Shown here one piece after another: positions 46,707 through 55,123 of a stretch of DNA of 64,000 nucleotides (positions are counted from its first letter, which is position 1; every line of letters starts with the position of its first letter). The DNA comes from Natrialba asiatica DSM 12278 (lineage in GTDB: Archaea > Halobacteriota > Halobacteria > Halobacteriales > Natrialbaceae), in NCBI RefSeq assembly GCF_000337555.1, contig NZ_AOIO01000021.1:50430-114429 (forward strand), read 5' to 3'. A model generated the notes under the pieces. That model was given only the letters and a program-made list of their open reading frames with translations, was not told the origin of the DNA and searched no databases. Made by a program: the position numbers and the translations under genes.

Positions 46707-47834
46707 ATGACCCTCGACGTCGGCGTTCTCGGCTATCGATTCATGGGCAAAGCACACGCAAACGCCATGGCGCGGCTGCCGATGTTCTTCTCGGACGCGC
46801 CGGCAATCGAGCGCTCCGTCCTGGTCGGCCGCAACGAAGAGACGCTGCGCGAGGCCGCCGACCGACTCGGGTTCGACTCGATCTCGACGGACTGGGAAGC
46901 CGTCGTCGACGACGTCGACGTCTTCTACAATCTCGGCCCGAATCACGTCCACCCCGAGCCCTCGATCGCCGCGCTCGAAGCCGGCACGCCCGTCTTCTGC
47001 GAGAAACCCCTCGCGCCGACGCTCGAGGAGGCAGAACGGATGGCCGAGGCGGCGGCCGACGCCGGTGACGACGTGCCCGCCGGCTCCGCCTTCAACTACC
47101 GGTTCGTGCCCGCCATCCAGTACGCGAAGGGCCTGCTCGACGCGGGTGAACTCGGCGAAATCCGTCACGTCCGCGGGCGCTACCTCCAGGACTGGCTCGT
47201 CGATCCCGAGGCCCCCTGGTCGTGGCGCAACGACGCCGACCTCGCCGGTGCCGGCGCGCTCGGCGACCTCGGCTCCCACACGGTCGACCTCGTCCGCTTT
47301 CTCGTCGGCGGCGTCGACCTCGCCGGCGACATCGAACGTATCAGCGGCCACCTGCAGACGTTCGTCGACGAGCGCCCCGTCGACGGCGACAGTGACGAAA
47401 CGAGACCCGTCACCGTCGACGACGCCTACTCCGCCCAACTCGAGTTCGAAAACGGCGCGATGGGGACCCTCGAAGCCACCCGGTACGCGACGGGACACAA
47501 GAACGACCACACGATCGAGATTCACGGCTCCGAGGGGAGCCTGCGTTTCTCCCTCGAACGGTTGAACGAACTCGAGGTCCTGCGCGACGGCGATCGGGGC
47601 TACGAAACGATTCTCGTGACCGACGAGGACGATCCGTACCTCGACCACTGGTGGCCGCCGGGCCACGTCCTCGGTTGGGAGCACACCTTCGTTCACGAGA
47701 ACTACGAGTTCCTGAGCGCGGTCGAAGACGGGCGATCGTTCGAGCCGAACTTCGACGACGGACTGGCCGCCCAGCGCGTCCTGGCGGCGATCGAGGAGAG
47801 CGACGAGCGCGGCGAGTGGGTATCCCTCGAGTAA
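46707..47834 (+). CDS. Gfo/Idh/MocA family oxidoreductase
   Basis: NAD(P)-dependent sugar dehydrogenase-type enzyme of 375 residues from the ATG at 46707. The Rossmann segment is VGVLGYRFMGKAHANAM. The catalytic motif is FCEKPLAPTLEEAERMA, and the substrate-domain motif is LGDLGSHTVDLVRFL. A Trp-rich C-terminal stretch (DPYLDHWWPPGHVLGWEHTF) is characteristic of this subgroup. It follows the GH3 gene on the same strand by 124 bp, suggesting the two act on the same carbohydrate. Confidence 0.92.
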   Translation: MTLDVGVLGYRFMGKAHANAMARLPMFFSDAPAIERSVLVGRNEETLREAADRLGFDSISTDWEAVVDDVDVFYNLGPNHVHPEPSIAALEAGTPVFCEKPLAPTLEEAERMAEAAADAGDDVPAGSAFNYRFVPAIQYAKGLLDAGELGEIRHVRGRYLQDWLVDPEAPWSWRNDADLAGAGALGDLGSHTVDLVRFLVGGVDLAGDIERISGHLQTFVDERPVDGDSDETRPVTVDDAYSAQLEFENGAMGTLEATRYATGHKNDHTIEIHGSEGSLRFSLERLNELEVLRDGDRGYETILVTDEDDPYLDHWWPPGHVLGWEHTFVHENYEFLSAVEDGRSFEPNFDDGLAAQRVLAAIEESDERGEWVSLE

Positions 47835-47897
47835 TCGAGTCCCTGTGCCCGCGACGGGCGACGGGGCGTTCAGAGCGAGCGAACGGAACGCGTGGTC

Positions 47898-49109
47898 TCA
47901 CTGAGAGCGCGGGCTCTCGGAAGACCGCACTCGCGGCTCCGAACTCGTAACCAGGAATGCGCCGATTCCGAGGAGGAGCATGGCGATTCCAGAGAGAGCG
48001 AGGAGTGCGGCGTAACTGGCGAGAACCGTCAACCCGGTGTAGACGACGGGGCCGGCGGAGCGACCGAGGAAGGTTGTTGCGTTTCGAATGCTTAGCGCGC
48101 CGGCCCGGTATTCCGGGAGGGCGATCCGGCCGATCGCGGCGTCGATCGACGGGAGCGCCAGTCCGAACCCCACGCCGACGATGACGGCACCGACGGTGAG
48201 CACGGGTACCGACTGTCCCGCCCAGACGACGAGCAACCCGATACCGTAACAGAGGAAGCTACACGCCACCAGCCGGTGGTTCGACCAGCGTTTGGCGAGG
48301 TCGCCGTTCTTCAGCGCGACGGCGGCCGACGCGATCGTTTGGATCGTCAGCACGGCACCGATGACGACCGACGATGCGTCGAAGTCGGCCGTTAGGACGA
48401 ACGGGAGCGCGGTCAAAATCGTCCCGAACGCGACCGCTTCGAGCAGGAAGGTCGCGCCGTAGAGAGCGCTCGCCTCGCCGGCGGGCAAGGCGTCGACTGC
48501 CCCGCGAAGGTATCGCAGGCCGGTCCTCGGCTCGCCGGTCGGCGGCTCTTCGAGCGCCCGCATCGCGAAGAGACCGGCCGGAATCGCGACCGCGTAGACC
48601 AGGAACGGGACGTGCCAGTCGATCGAGCCGAGCGCACCGCCGACGAACGGATAGATCGCCGCGCCGGCAAACAACGCGGCGGCGTTGACGCCGAGGACGG
48701 CGTTTCGCCGGACGCCGTCGAAGACGTCGCTGATGAACGTCACCGTCAGGATGAACACGCCGGCCGAGGCGGTCCCCTGCAGCAAGCGAAGTGCGAGCAC
48801 GATCGAAAACGAGTTCACGAGCGCGGCGAGGACGCCCGTGACGCCGAACGCGAGCAGGCTCGGGACCATGACTCGCTTGCGACCGACTTGGTCGGCGAGC
48901 ATGCCGATGACGGGCGACAGCACGATTCCCGGCACGAAGTACGCCGTGATGAGGAGACTCGTCCGAGCGTCCGTAATCCCGAACGAGTCTCGGATGGCGG
49001 GGAGCACTGGACTGAGCAGCGGGACGCCGAGCGGAAGGACGAGCGTACTGACGAGAATCGCCTGTAACGTGGGCGAACGCCACGGAATCGTCGTTTCGTC
49101 GGCCGACAT
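47898..49109 (-). CDS. MFS transporter
   Basis: Major facilitator of 403 residues with 12 predicted membrane helices. The loop 2-3 motif GMLADQVGRKRVMVPSLLAF is present, as is the repeat-symmetric NGDLAKRWSNHRLVACSFLC. Cytosolic loops are Arg/Asp-rich. The substrate cannot be read from the sequence; sugar or drug efflux are both possible. It is convergent with the oxidoreductase, so it is probably not in the same operon. Confidence 0.92.
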   Translation of the reverse strand: MSADETTIPWRSPTLQAILVSTLVLPLGVPLLSPVLPAIRDSFGITDARTSLLITAYFVPGIVLSPVIGMLADQVGRKRVMVPSLLAFGVTGVLAALVNSFSIVLALRLLQGTASAGVFILTVTFISDVFDGVRRNAVLGVNAAALFAGAAIYPFVGGALGSIDWHVPFLVYAVAIPAGLFAMRALEEPPTGEPRTGLRYLRGAVDALPAGEASALYGATFLLEAVAFGTILTALPFVLTADFDASSVVIGAVLTIQTIASAAVALKNGDLAKRWSNHRLVACSFLCYGIGLLVVWAGQSVPVLTVGAVIVGVGFGLALPSIDAAIGRIALPEYRAGALSIRNATTFLGRSAGPVVYTGLTVLASYAALLALSGIAMLLLGIGAFLVTSSEPRVRSSESPRSQ

Positions 49110-49165
49110 ACGGATTCACACGGCCCGAAGAACGAAAGTGCTGTTCGGTACTCCGTCGACCCCGT

Positions 49166-49396
49166 CTATTCGAGAACGATGCAGGTTCGCGTTCGCCCCA
49201 CGTTCTCGCCGGACTGAATCTGCTCCGTGACTAACGACAGTAGTTCCTGATTCGAGTCAGCTTCGACCTCGGCGATGATATCGAACTCGCCGGCGATGAT
49301 ACTCGCCCGAGTGACCGCATCGAGTTCCCGAAGCGAATCGAGAACGGGGCGGGCGGTTCCGGCGGCGGTCATGAGCAGGACGTACGCTTCTACCAT
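49166..49396 (-). CDS. Stand-alone Lrp/AsnC ligand-binding (RAM) domain protein
   Basis: A 76-residue protein, essentially one RAM domain. The core is VEAYVLLMTAAGTARPVLDS, GEFDIIAEVEADSNQELLSL and GRTRTCIVLE. It lacks a DNA-binding helix-turn-helix, as do other single-domain archaeal RAM proteins that sense amino acids or join full Lrp proteins. It starts at 49396 and reads in the same direction as the MFS gene, 56 bp upstream. Confidence 0.85.
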   Translation of the reverse strand: MVEAYVLLMTAAGTARPVLDSLRELDAVTRASIIAGEFDIIAEVEADSNQELLSLVTEQIQSGENVGRTRTCIVLE

Positions 49397-49510
49397 GGAG
49401 TTCACCAACAGTTGAGAGAAGGTGCTACGGGCGGATATAGCTCTATACAGCCAGTAGAGACGGTTCGGATAGTGAGAGAATCGTCACGGACGATGCTGGG
49501 AGCGCGTCGA

Positions 49511-49840
49511 TCAGGTATCAGTGTCAGTATCAGAGTCAGTATCAGTACCAGTATCAGTGGAAGTCCCAGCGTCGATCTCGGTTTCAGCCTCAGTCCCAAT
49601 CTCGATCCTGATCACGGTCCGAATCTGATCGTACCGGGGACTTCCCTCACCGGGCGACCGACCGTCGAGTTCGAGATAGCCGGGTTCGATGCCGGTCACC
49701 TCGCCCGTGACCGAGACGTCATCAGCCCCTGTTCGATCAGCCTCTCGAACTTCGACGGTGTCACCGACCGTAACGTGCTCCTCGACGAGTCGAGACGCTT
49801 CGCCGGTGCTGGCGTCCCGCGGAATCGTAAGTTCGGTCAT
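49511..49840 (-). CDS. Hypothetical acidic protein with Thr/Asp repeat tail
   Basis: A 109-residue protein starting at 49840 (MTELTIPRDASTGEASRLVE). A small beta-rich domain (VEEHVTVGDTVEVREADRTG, VTGIEPGYLELDGR) is followed by a tail of alternating Thr and Asp (STDTGTDTDSDTDTDT). The longer open frame upstream contains unrelated composition. No family is recognised. Confidence 0.6.
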   Translation of the reverse strand: MTELTIPRDASTGEASRLVEEHVTVGDTVEVREADRTGADDVSVTGEVTGIEPGYLELDGRSPGEGSPRYDQIRTVIRIEIGTEAETEIDAGTSTDTGTDTDSDTDTDT

Positions 49841-49999
49841 GAATGGGTGTGAATACTCCGGCGGCGAGACGGGTAAACGCACGCGCGTCAAGCGACGGGA
49901 TCTTTTGTACTCGTGTTGATCGAGTTCGCTCTCGCAGGCCGCGACGTGTCGGTGAGAATCGTTATATTCGAGGGCGCGAGTCGGTACAGTACTGTCGCC

Positions 50000-50299
50000 A
50001 TGACGGGGCCACAAAACGGAGCGGGCGAACGGGATCGGACGGGTACACAACGGGGTTCGACAATCGAACTCGCGGGCGGGTTCAGCGTTCACGACTACCG
50101 GACGAAACTGAAGCTCCTGAAGGACTCCGGCACGACGCGAACGCTCGAAAACCGCGAGGGGTTGCTGTGTCCGGCCTGCGAACGCGAGTTCGATCGACTG
50201 TTCGTCACCGAGGAGCAAACGACGTCCTTCGAGACGCCGGCAGAGCGTCCGTTCTGTCTCGCCCGAACCGACGAGAAACTGTTGCTGTGTACGCATTGA
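50000..50299 (+). CDS. DUF7385-type small zinc-binding-like protein
   Basis: A 99-residue haloarchaeal protein. After a charged head the core reads FSVHDYRTKLKLLKDSGTTR and LENREGLLCPACEREFDRLF, with one CxxC pair, then FCLARTDEKLLLCTH with Cys and His. The family is sometimes annotated as a flagella cluster protein, but nothing here relates to archaella. Function unknown. Confidence 0.75.
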   Translation: MTGPQNGAGERDRTGTQRGSTIELAGGFSVHDYRTKLKLLKDSGTTRTLENREGLLCPACEREFDRLFVTEEQTTSFETPAERPFCLARTDEKLLLCTH

Positions 50300-50515
50300 G
50301 AGTCCCTTCCGAGGGGTAGTTGGAGCCTCGTCGGAGGAGGTTGCACGACAACCATGATGAACGATCGTGCCGTGCCCGTCCGATTTGTCGCTGTCTTTCG
50401 TGTGTCCGGAACGGCCGAAATTTGTCTCTCGGCGCGACACTCAGCGGTAGCCGGTAGCTGCTTTATCTCCGTGTGAGACGTACGAGAGGACAACACGTGC
50501 ACGGTGAACCACACG

Positions 50516-51073
50516 ATGACTACACGCTCGACTCGATCTCCGTCCGGTGATGCGGCTTCCGGGAGCGGCGATCAGAAACCTGTGGGACAGGGTCGTGACC
50601 ATCGAGTTCAGGACTACATCCAACCGCTCGCGTTTCCCGCCGGTGCGATCGTGCTTGCACTCGCCCTGAGTATCGTCTGGAACATGGCCCCCGTCGACGC
50701 GTTCTTGCTCTCGTTTCTGGTCGTCACGGTCGGGCTCCAGGGGATCTGGGCGTTTCTCGGCCACTACTTCAAAGCCGACATGGTCGCTGCTCTCATCGGC
50801 TGGCCGGCCGGGAATCCGTTCCAGACCGAAATCGCGTTCGCAAACCTCGCGTTCGGTATTCTCGGTCTCCTCTGCGTGTTCTACCGCGGCGAGTTCTGGA
50901 TTGCAACCGCGATCGGCATCTCGGTCTTCCTGCTCGGTGCCGCTTCCGTCCACATCCGCGATATCCGCGAGCGGGGGAATCTCAATCCCGCGAACGCGGG
51001 CGGGATTCTCGTCACCGATATCCTCACCCCGATCGCGTTGCTCGGACTCCTCGCGCTTCGATACCTCCTGTAG
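50516..51073 (+). CDS. DUF6790-type integral membrane protein
   Basis: A 185-residue membrane protein with about five spans: AFPAGAIVLALALSIVW, FLLSFLVVTVGLQGIWAFLG, NLAFGILGLLCVFYRG, FWIATAIGISVFLLGAASV and DILTPIALLGLLALRYLL. A hydrophilic head (DQKPVGQGRDHRVQDYIQPL) comes first. ATG at 50516 or GTG at 50504 can start it. No transport motif is recognised; function unknown. Confidence 0.72.
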   Translation: MTTRSTRSPSGDAASGSGDQKPVGQGRDHRVQDYIQPLAFPAGAIVLALALSIVWNMAPVDAFLLSFLVVTVGLQGIWAFLGHYFKADMVAALIGWPAGNPFQTEIAFANLAFGILGLLCVFYRGEFWIATAIGISVFLLGAASVHIRDIRERGNLNPANAGGILVTDILTPIALLGLLALRYLL

Positions 51074-51186
51074 GAACCACCCGCTGTAATCCGCTTCGAC
51101 ACCCCGTACGCGGCCCTCACGCCCGTTTCAGTCCTACTTTCCGATTGTCGCGACAGTTTTTCTACCATAGCGCCGGAATGACAGCT

Positions 51187-52425
51187 ATGAAGATCATCAA
51201 GGACAGCGTCCACGATCACATCGCCGTGGACGGCGTCGCCCGCGATCTCCTCGATACGCCGGCAGTACAACGACTGCGGCGCATCTCCCAACTCGGCACC
51301 GTCTCGCTCGTCTACCCGTCCGCGAACCACACTCGCTTCGAGCACAGCCTCGGCGTCTACCACATCGCCTGCGAAGCCCTCGACCGCCTCGGCATCGAGG
51401 GCGCACAGAGCCAACGCGTCCAGGCTGCGGCCCTCCTCCACGACGTCGGCCACGGCCCGTTCAGCCACAACCTCGAATCGCTGACCCACCGCCGTACCGG
51501 CCGCTACCACGACGACGTTCACGGCCTCCTCACCGACGGCGCAGTCGGCGACGTACTCCGCGACCACGACCTCGACCCGGACGCGATCGCCGACCTCGTC
51601 GCCGGCGACGGCCGCTTCGGCCAACTCGTCTCCGGCGAACTCGATGTCGATCGCATGGACTACCTCGTGCGCGACGCCCACCACACCGGCGTCCCTTACG
51701 GCACCATCGATCACGGCCGGCTGATCCGCGAACTCGTCTTCGTCGACGACGAACTCGTGCTCGACGAGGGCAACGTCCAGACCGCAGAGAGCCTGCTCGT
51801 CGCCCGTGCACTGATGAATCCGACCGTCTACAGCCACAGCGTCGCCCGGATCGGCAAGGCGATGCTTCGTCGCGCGGCCGAACGGTTGCTCGACACTCCA
51901 GCGACGGACACGGACGCCACGGCGCTCCAGCGCATGGACGACTACGACCTGATCGTCGCCCTGCGCTCGTGTGCAGCCACCAGCGAGTTCTCCCGCCGAC
52001 TCGACGAGCGCGACCTGTTCAAGCGGGCCGTCTGGGCGGAGATCGACGACGTTCCCGGCGGCGTCATCGAGGCGGATCACGAGTCGATCCGCGAGTTCGA
52101 GCGAGAGATCGCCGACCGAGCGGGTGTCGATCCGGAACGCGTGATCCTCGACGTGCCGAGTCGGCCGTCGATGACCGAGTCCTCCTCGCGCGTAATGGTA
52201 AACGGGGATATGCGGCGGCTCGAGCAGCAGTCGCCGCTGGTCGAGGCGCTGCGCGGTGCCCAGTACTCCCAGTGGCGACTCGGCGTGTACTCGCCGTCGC
52301 CGGTTCGGGAGGCGGTCGGCCACGCGGCGGTTTCGGTCCTCGGGCTGGATATCGACGGCGCGCTGGTCAGCGAGGTTCGAAACGGGTTCGACACGACGCT
52401 CGATCAATTTACGGACCGGGCGTAG
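51187..52425 (+). CDS. HD-domain phosphohydrolase
   Basis: Metal-dependent HD hydrolase of about 412 residues, related to the dNTPase/SAMHD1-like group. The start MKIIKDSVHDHIAVDGVARD is typical. Metal motifs are H...HD...D: HTRFEHSLGVYHIA, LLHDVGHGPFSHNLE and VDRMDYLVRDAHHTG. Substrate dNTPs or related nucleotides are inferred from the family. An ATG nine bases upstream (51178) is an alternative start. Confidence 0.9.
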   Translation: MKIIKDSVHDHIAVDGVARDLLDTPAVQRLRRISQLGTVSLVYPSANHTRFEHSLGVYHIACEALDRLGIEGAQSQRVQAAALLHDVGHGPFSHNLESLTHRRTGRYHDDVHGLLTDGAVGDVLRDHDLDPDAIADLVAGDGRFGQLVSGELDVDRMDYLVRDAHHTGVPYGTIDHGRLIRELVFVDDELVLDEGNVQTAESLLVARALMNPTVYSHSVARIGKAMLRRAAERLLDTPATDTDATALQRMDDYDLIVALRSCAATSEFSRRLDERDLFKRAVWAEIDDVPGGVIEADHESIREFEREIADRAGVDPERVILDVPSRPSMTESSSRVMVNGDMRRLEQQSPLVEALRGAQYSQWRLGVYSPSPVREAVGHAAVSVLGLDIDGALVSEVRNGFDTTLDQFTDRA

Positions 52426-52474
52426 TGGCGAAGCGAGACGAACCGTTGATGGAACTGCCCGCGAACACACGCGT

Positions 52475-53521
52475 ATGGAACGCACAGGGATTATCCTTCG
52501 CGGCCGCGAGTTCACTCCGGTCGAGGGGCGTATCGTCGTCGACGAGGAGGGACGGATCGAGGCGATCGAGGAGGAGTCGATCGACGCCGAAAACGCGGAC
52601 ATCATCCTCCCGGCGTTCGTCAACGCCCACACCCACATCGGCGACTCGATCGCCAAGGAGGCCGGCGGCGGCCTCTCGCTCGAAGAACTCGTCGCGCCGC
52701 CGGACGGGCTGAAACACCGATTGCTTCGGGCCGCCTCGCGGGACGAACTCGTCGCGGCGATGGCGACCTCGCTCGAGTTCATGCATCGGAGCGGCACCGC
52801 GGCCTGTCTCGACTTCCGCGAGGGCGACGTTGCCGGCGTGGAGATGCTCGAGGAAGCTGTCGCCGCCGCAGACGGTGCCGTCGACGCGCTCGCGTTCGCC
52901 CGCGGCTCCGTCGACGCGATGGACGCGGGCGACGGCTTCGGTGCGAGCGGGGCCAACGACGCCGAGTTCGGCGAGGAACGCCAGGCGACTCGCGAGGCGG
53001 GCAAACCCTTCGGCATCCACGCCGGCGAGGTCGACGCGAGCGACATCGACCCCGCGCTCGACCTCGAACCCGATTTCCTCGTTCACATGGTCCATCCCGA
53101 ACCGGACCACCTGGAGCGCATCGACGACCGGAACGTCCCCGTCGCGGTCTGCCCGCGCTCGAACCTCGTCACCGGCGTCGGACTCTCCCCCTACGCCGAA
53201 CTCGCCGAGCGAACGACGCTCGCGCTCGGCACCGACAACGTCATGCTGAACTCGCCGTCGATGTTCCGGGAGATGGAGTTTCTGGCCAAACTCTCGGAGC
53301 TCTCCGCGACCGAGATCCTTCGGATGGCGACGATCAACGGAGCCGAACTCGCCGGCCTCGACTACGGCGTGATCGAACCGGGACGGGAGGCCCGGCTGCT
53401 CGTTCTCGATGGCGAATCGGCCAATCTCGACGGCGCGCGCGAACTCGTCCGGGCCGTCGTTCGGCGGGCGGGCGTCGACGACGTCCGCGAAGTCATCGCG
53501 GCTCCGGAACCTGACGGGTGA
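52475..53521 (+). CDS. Amidohydrolase family protein (MTA/SAH deaminase-like)
   Basis: Zinc-dependent amidohydrolase of 348 residues, starting at 52475. The first metal motif is NAHTHIGDS. Further ligands are FGIHAGEVD and HMVHPEPDHLE. Then come PRSNLVTGVG and the catalytic Asp in LGTDNVMLNS. The pattern fits deaminases of nucleosides or chlorohydrolase-like enzymes. It lies 49 bp after the HD gene on the same strand, so both may work on nucleotide-related substrates. Confidence 0.9.
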   Translation: MERTGIILRGREFTPVEGRIVVDEEGRIEAIEEESIDAENADIILPAFVNAHTHIGDSIAKEAGGGLSLEELVAPPDGLKHRLLRAASRDELVAAMATSLEFMHRSGTAACLDFREGDVAGVEMLEEAVAAADGAVDALAFARGSVDAMDAGDGFGASGANDAEFGEERQATREAGKPFGIHAGEVDASDIDPALDLEPDFLVHMVHPEPDHLERIDDRNVPVAVCPRSNLVTGVGLSPYAELAERTTLALGTDNVMLNSPSMFREMEFLAKLSELSATEILRMATINGAELAGLDYGVIEPGREARLLVLDGESANLDGARELVRAVVRRAGVDDVREVIAAPEPDG

Positions 53522-53549
53522 TTCCTGTATCGACGTAAGACGAATTGAC

Positions 53550-53604
53550 GGTCACGATGGTCACGAAAACGTTCTTATAGCACGCGTGCCATTGTGTAAC
53601 ACAA
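53550..53604 (+). promoter_or_regulatory. Promoter and dyads upstream of the universal stress protein gene
   Basis: From left to right: the direct repeat GGTCACGA (53550-53557 and 53559-53566); a TATA-like TTCTTATAG (53572-53580); the 10-bp palindrome GCACGCGTGC (53580-53589); and the 13-bp perfect dyad TTGTGTAACACAA (53592-53604), ending 3 bp before the ATG. The last two lie at or just after the expected start site, where a repressor could act. Confidence 0.5.
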
Positions 53605-53607
53605 CCA

Positions 53608-54084
53608 ATGTACGACTGCATCCTCGTTCCGACCGACGGCTCGCCCGAGGTCGAGCGCGCGCTCGAGTACGCGTTCGACCTCGCACGCACTCACGATGCG
53701 TCGATCAGAGCGCTCTACGTCGTCAACATCAGCGGCTACGGGGGGCTGCCGATGGAAACCGCCTGGGAAGGGATCAACAACGCGCTGCGCGGCGAGGGAG
53801 AGACCGCCGTCGATCGCGTCGAAGAACTCGCGCCCGACGATATCGAGGTCGAAACGGCGATCTTCGAGGGATCGCCGAGTCGCGTCATCGTCGAACAGGC
53901 GGCAACCGAGGATTGCGACCTGATCGTGATGGGAACCCACGGACGCGGCGGTATTGACCGGCTACTGCTCGGTAGCGTCACCGAACGCGTCGTCCGGCAG
54001 GCCCCGGTCCCCGTGCTGACGGTACAGGTCGACCCGTCCGACGTTCCGGAGCAACCGAACGAATCGCGCGCTATCGTCGAGTAA
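53608..54084 (+). CDS. Universal stress protein (UspA family)
   Basis: A 158-residue single-domain Usp. The N-terminal LVPTDGSPEVERAL and the C-terminal ATP-binding motif GTHGRGGIDRLLLGSVTERV (G-x2-G-x9-G-S) identify the family. Cytosolic dimer, likely nucleotide-binding. It is convergent with birA, 15 bp away. The control region holds several palindromes and repeats. Confidence 0.93.
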   Translation: MYDCILVPTDGSPEVERALEYAFDLARTHDASIRALYVVNISGYGGLPMETAWEGINNALRGEGETAVDRVEELAPDDIEVETAIFEGSPSRVIVEQAATEDCDLIVMGTHGRGGIDRLLLGSVTERVVRQAPVPVLTVQVDPSDVPEQPNESRAIVE

Positions 54085-54099
54085 CGAGGAGCCGATACC

Positions 54100-55050
54100 C
54101 TAGACGGGACGGAGGTGCTCGCAGTCGCCCGCCGAGACCGTCACCGTCGTCCGTTCTTCTCCGGCGTCCGTTTCGATGACGAGCGCCCCCGCCGCCGTGA
54201 TGTCGACCGCTTCACCGACGACTGCCCCCGCCGGACGGTCGACCCGCACGCGCTGGCCGAGCGTCAGCGCGAGTTCGCGCCAGGCCGGCACGACCGCTTC
54301 GAGATCGGTTCGGGCGTCGTCGAACGCTTCCAGGAGTCGCTGGACGAACCGCCGTCGATCCACGTCGGCAGCCTCGTCGCGAACCGTCGTGGCTCCCTCC
54401 GGGAGGGCGTTAGCGTCTATGTTCGCGTTGACGCCGATGCCGACGGCGAGCCACGCGACGCGGTCCGTCTCGCCCTCCATCTCGGTGAGGACGCCCGCGA
54501 GCTTTCGGTAGCCGCCGTTCTCCCCGGCGGGGACGACGACGTCGTTCGGCCACTTGATCCGCGCGTCGACGCCGGCCTCGCGGGCCGTTCGAGCCGTTGC
54601 AACCGACGCGGCAAGCGTATAGAGCGGGGCGCGAGCCGGTGTGATCGCCGGGCGGGTGAGGACACTCAGCCAGATGCCGCCCGGCGGCGAGGACCACTCG
54701 CGGTCCAGACGACCGCGGCCGCCGGTCTGTTCGTCCGCGAGGACGACCAGGTCCGACGCGCCGTCGGTCGCCCGCTCGCGCGCCACCGCGTTCGTGCTCT
54801 CGACCGCGTCGTGGAACTCGACGGTGAACGGCGCGTCGAGACCGAACTCGACGGCCGGGCCGCTGTAGGCGTCGGCGTCGACGAGTTCGTATCCGGACGG
54901 GCCGCTCTCGATGTCGAAGCCGGCCTCGCGGAGGGCGTCGACGTGCTTCCAGACGGCGGCCCGCGAGACGGCGAGCGAGTCCGCCAGTTCGGGACCGGAG
55001 ACGGGGCCGTCGGCGAGGGCGTCGACGATCGCGCGTCGCGTCTCGTTCAT
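54100..55050 (-). CDS. birA: Bifunctional biotin ligase/repressor BirA
   Basis: Biotin--protein ligase of 316 residues. The N-terminal HTH_11 domain (residues 1-60; LADSLAVSRAAVWKHVDALR) can bind DNA, and the central catalytic domain has GGRGRLDREWSSPPGGIWLS and IKWPNDVVV. A C-terminal SH3-like domain follows (LGQRVRVDRPAGAVVGEAVD). It attaches biotin to carboxylase carrier proteins and probably represses biotin genes. The start at 55050 (MNETRRAIVDALADGP) is 10 codons inside the longer frame. Confidence 0.94.
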   Translation of the reverse strand: MNETRRAIVDALADGPVSGPELADSLAVSRAAVWKHVDALREAGFDIESGPSGYELVDADAYSGPAVEFGLDAPFTVEFHDAVESTNAVARERATDGASDLVVLADEQTGGRGRLDREWSSPPGGIWLSVLTRPAITPARAPLYTLAASVATARTAREAGVDARIKWPNDVVVPAGENGGYRKLAGVLTEMEGETDRVAWLAVGIGVNANIDANALPEGATTVRDEAADVDRRRFVQRLLEAFDDARTDLEAVVPAWRELALTLGQRVRVDRPAGAVVGEAVDITAAGALVIETDAGEERTTVTVSAGDCEHLRPV

Positions 55051-55123
55051 GGACGCAAGCGGGTGCCGCTCGTACTTCAATCGGCGGGATCGACCGCGGG
55101 TGCGCGCGAAACGCGTCGGAAGG

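Noticed and set aside
49841-50440. Upstream continuation of the hypothetical gene at 49511-49840
   Set aside because: It runs antisense to the DUF7385-type gene and has unrelated basic composition; MTELTIPRD at 49840 is a sounder start.
50881-53046. A 721-codon open frame opposite the DUF6790, HD and amidohydrolase genes
   Set aside because: It spans three genuine genes on the other strand and shows no domain; shadow of codon bias.
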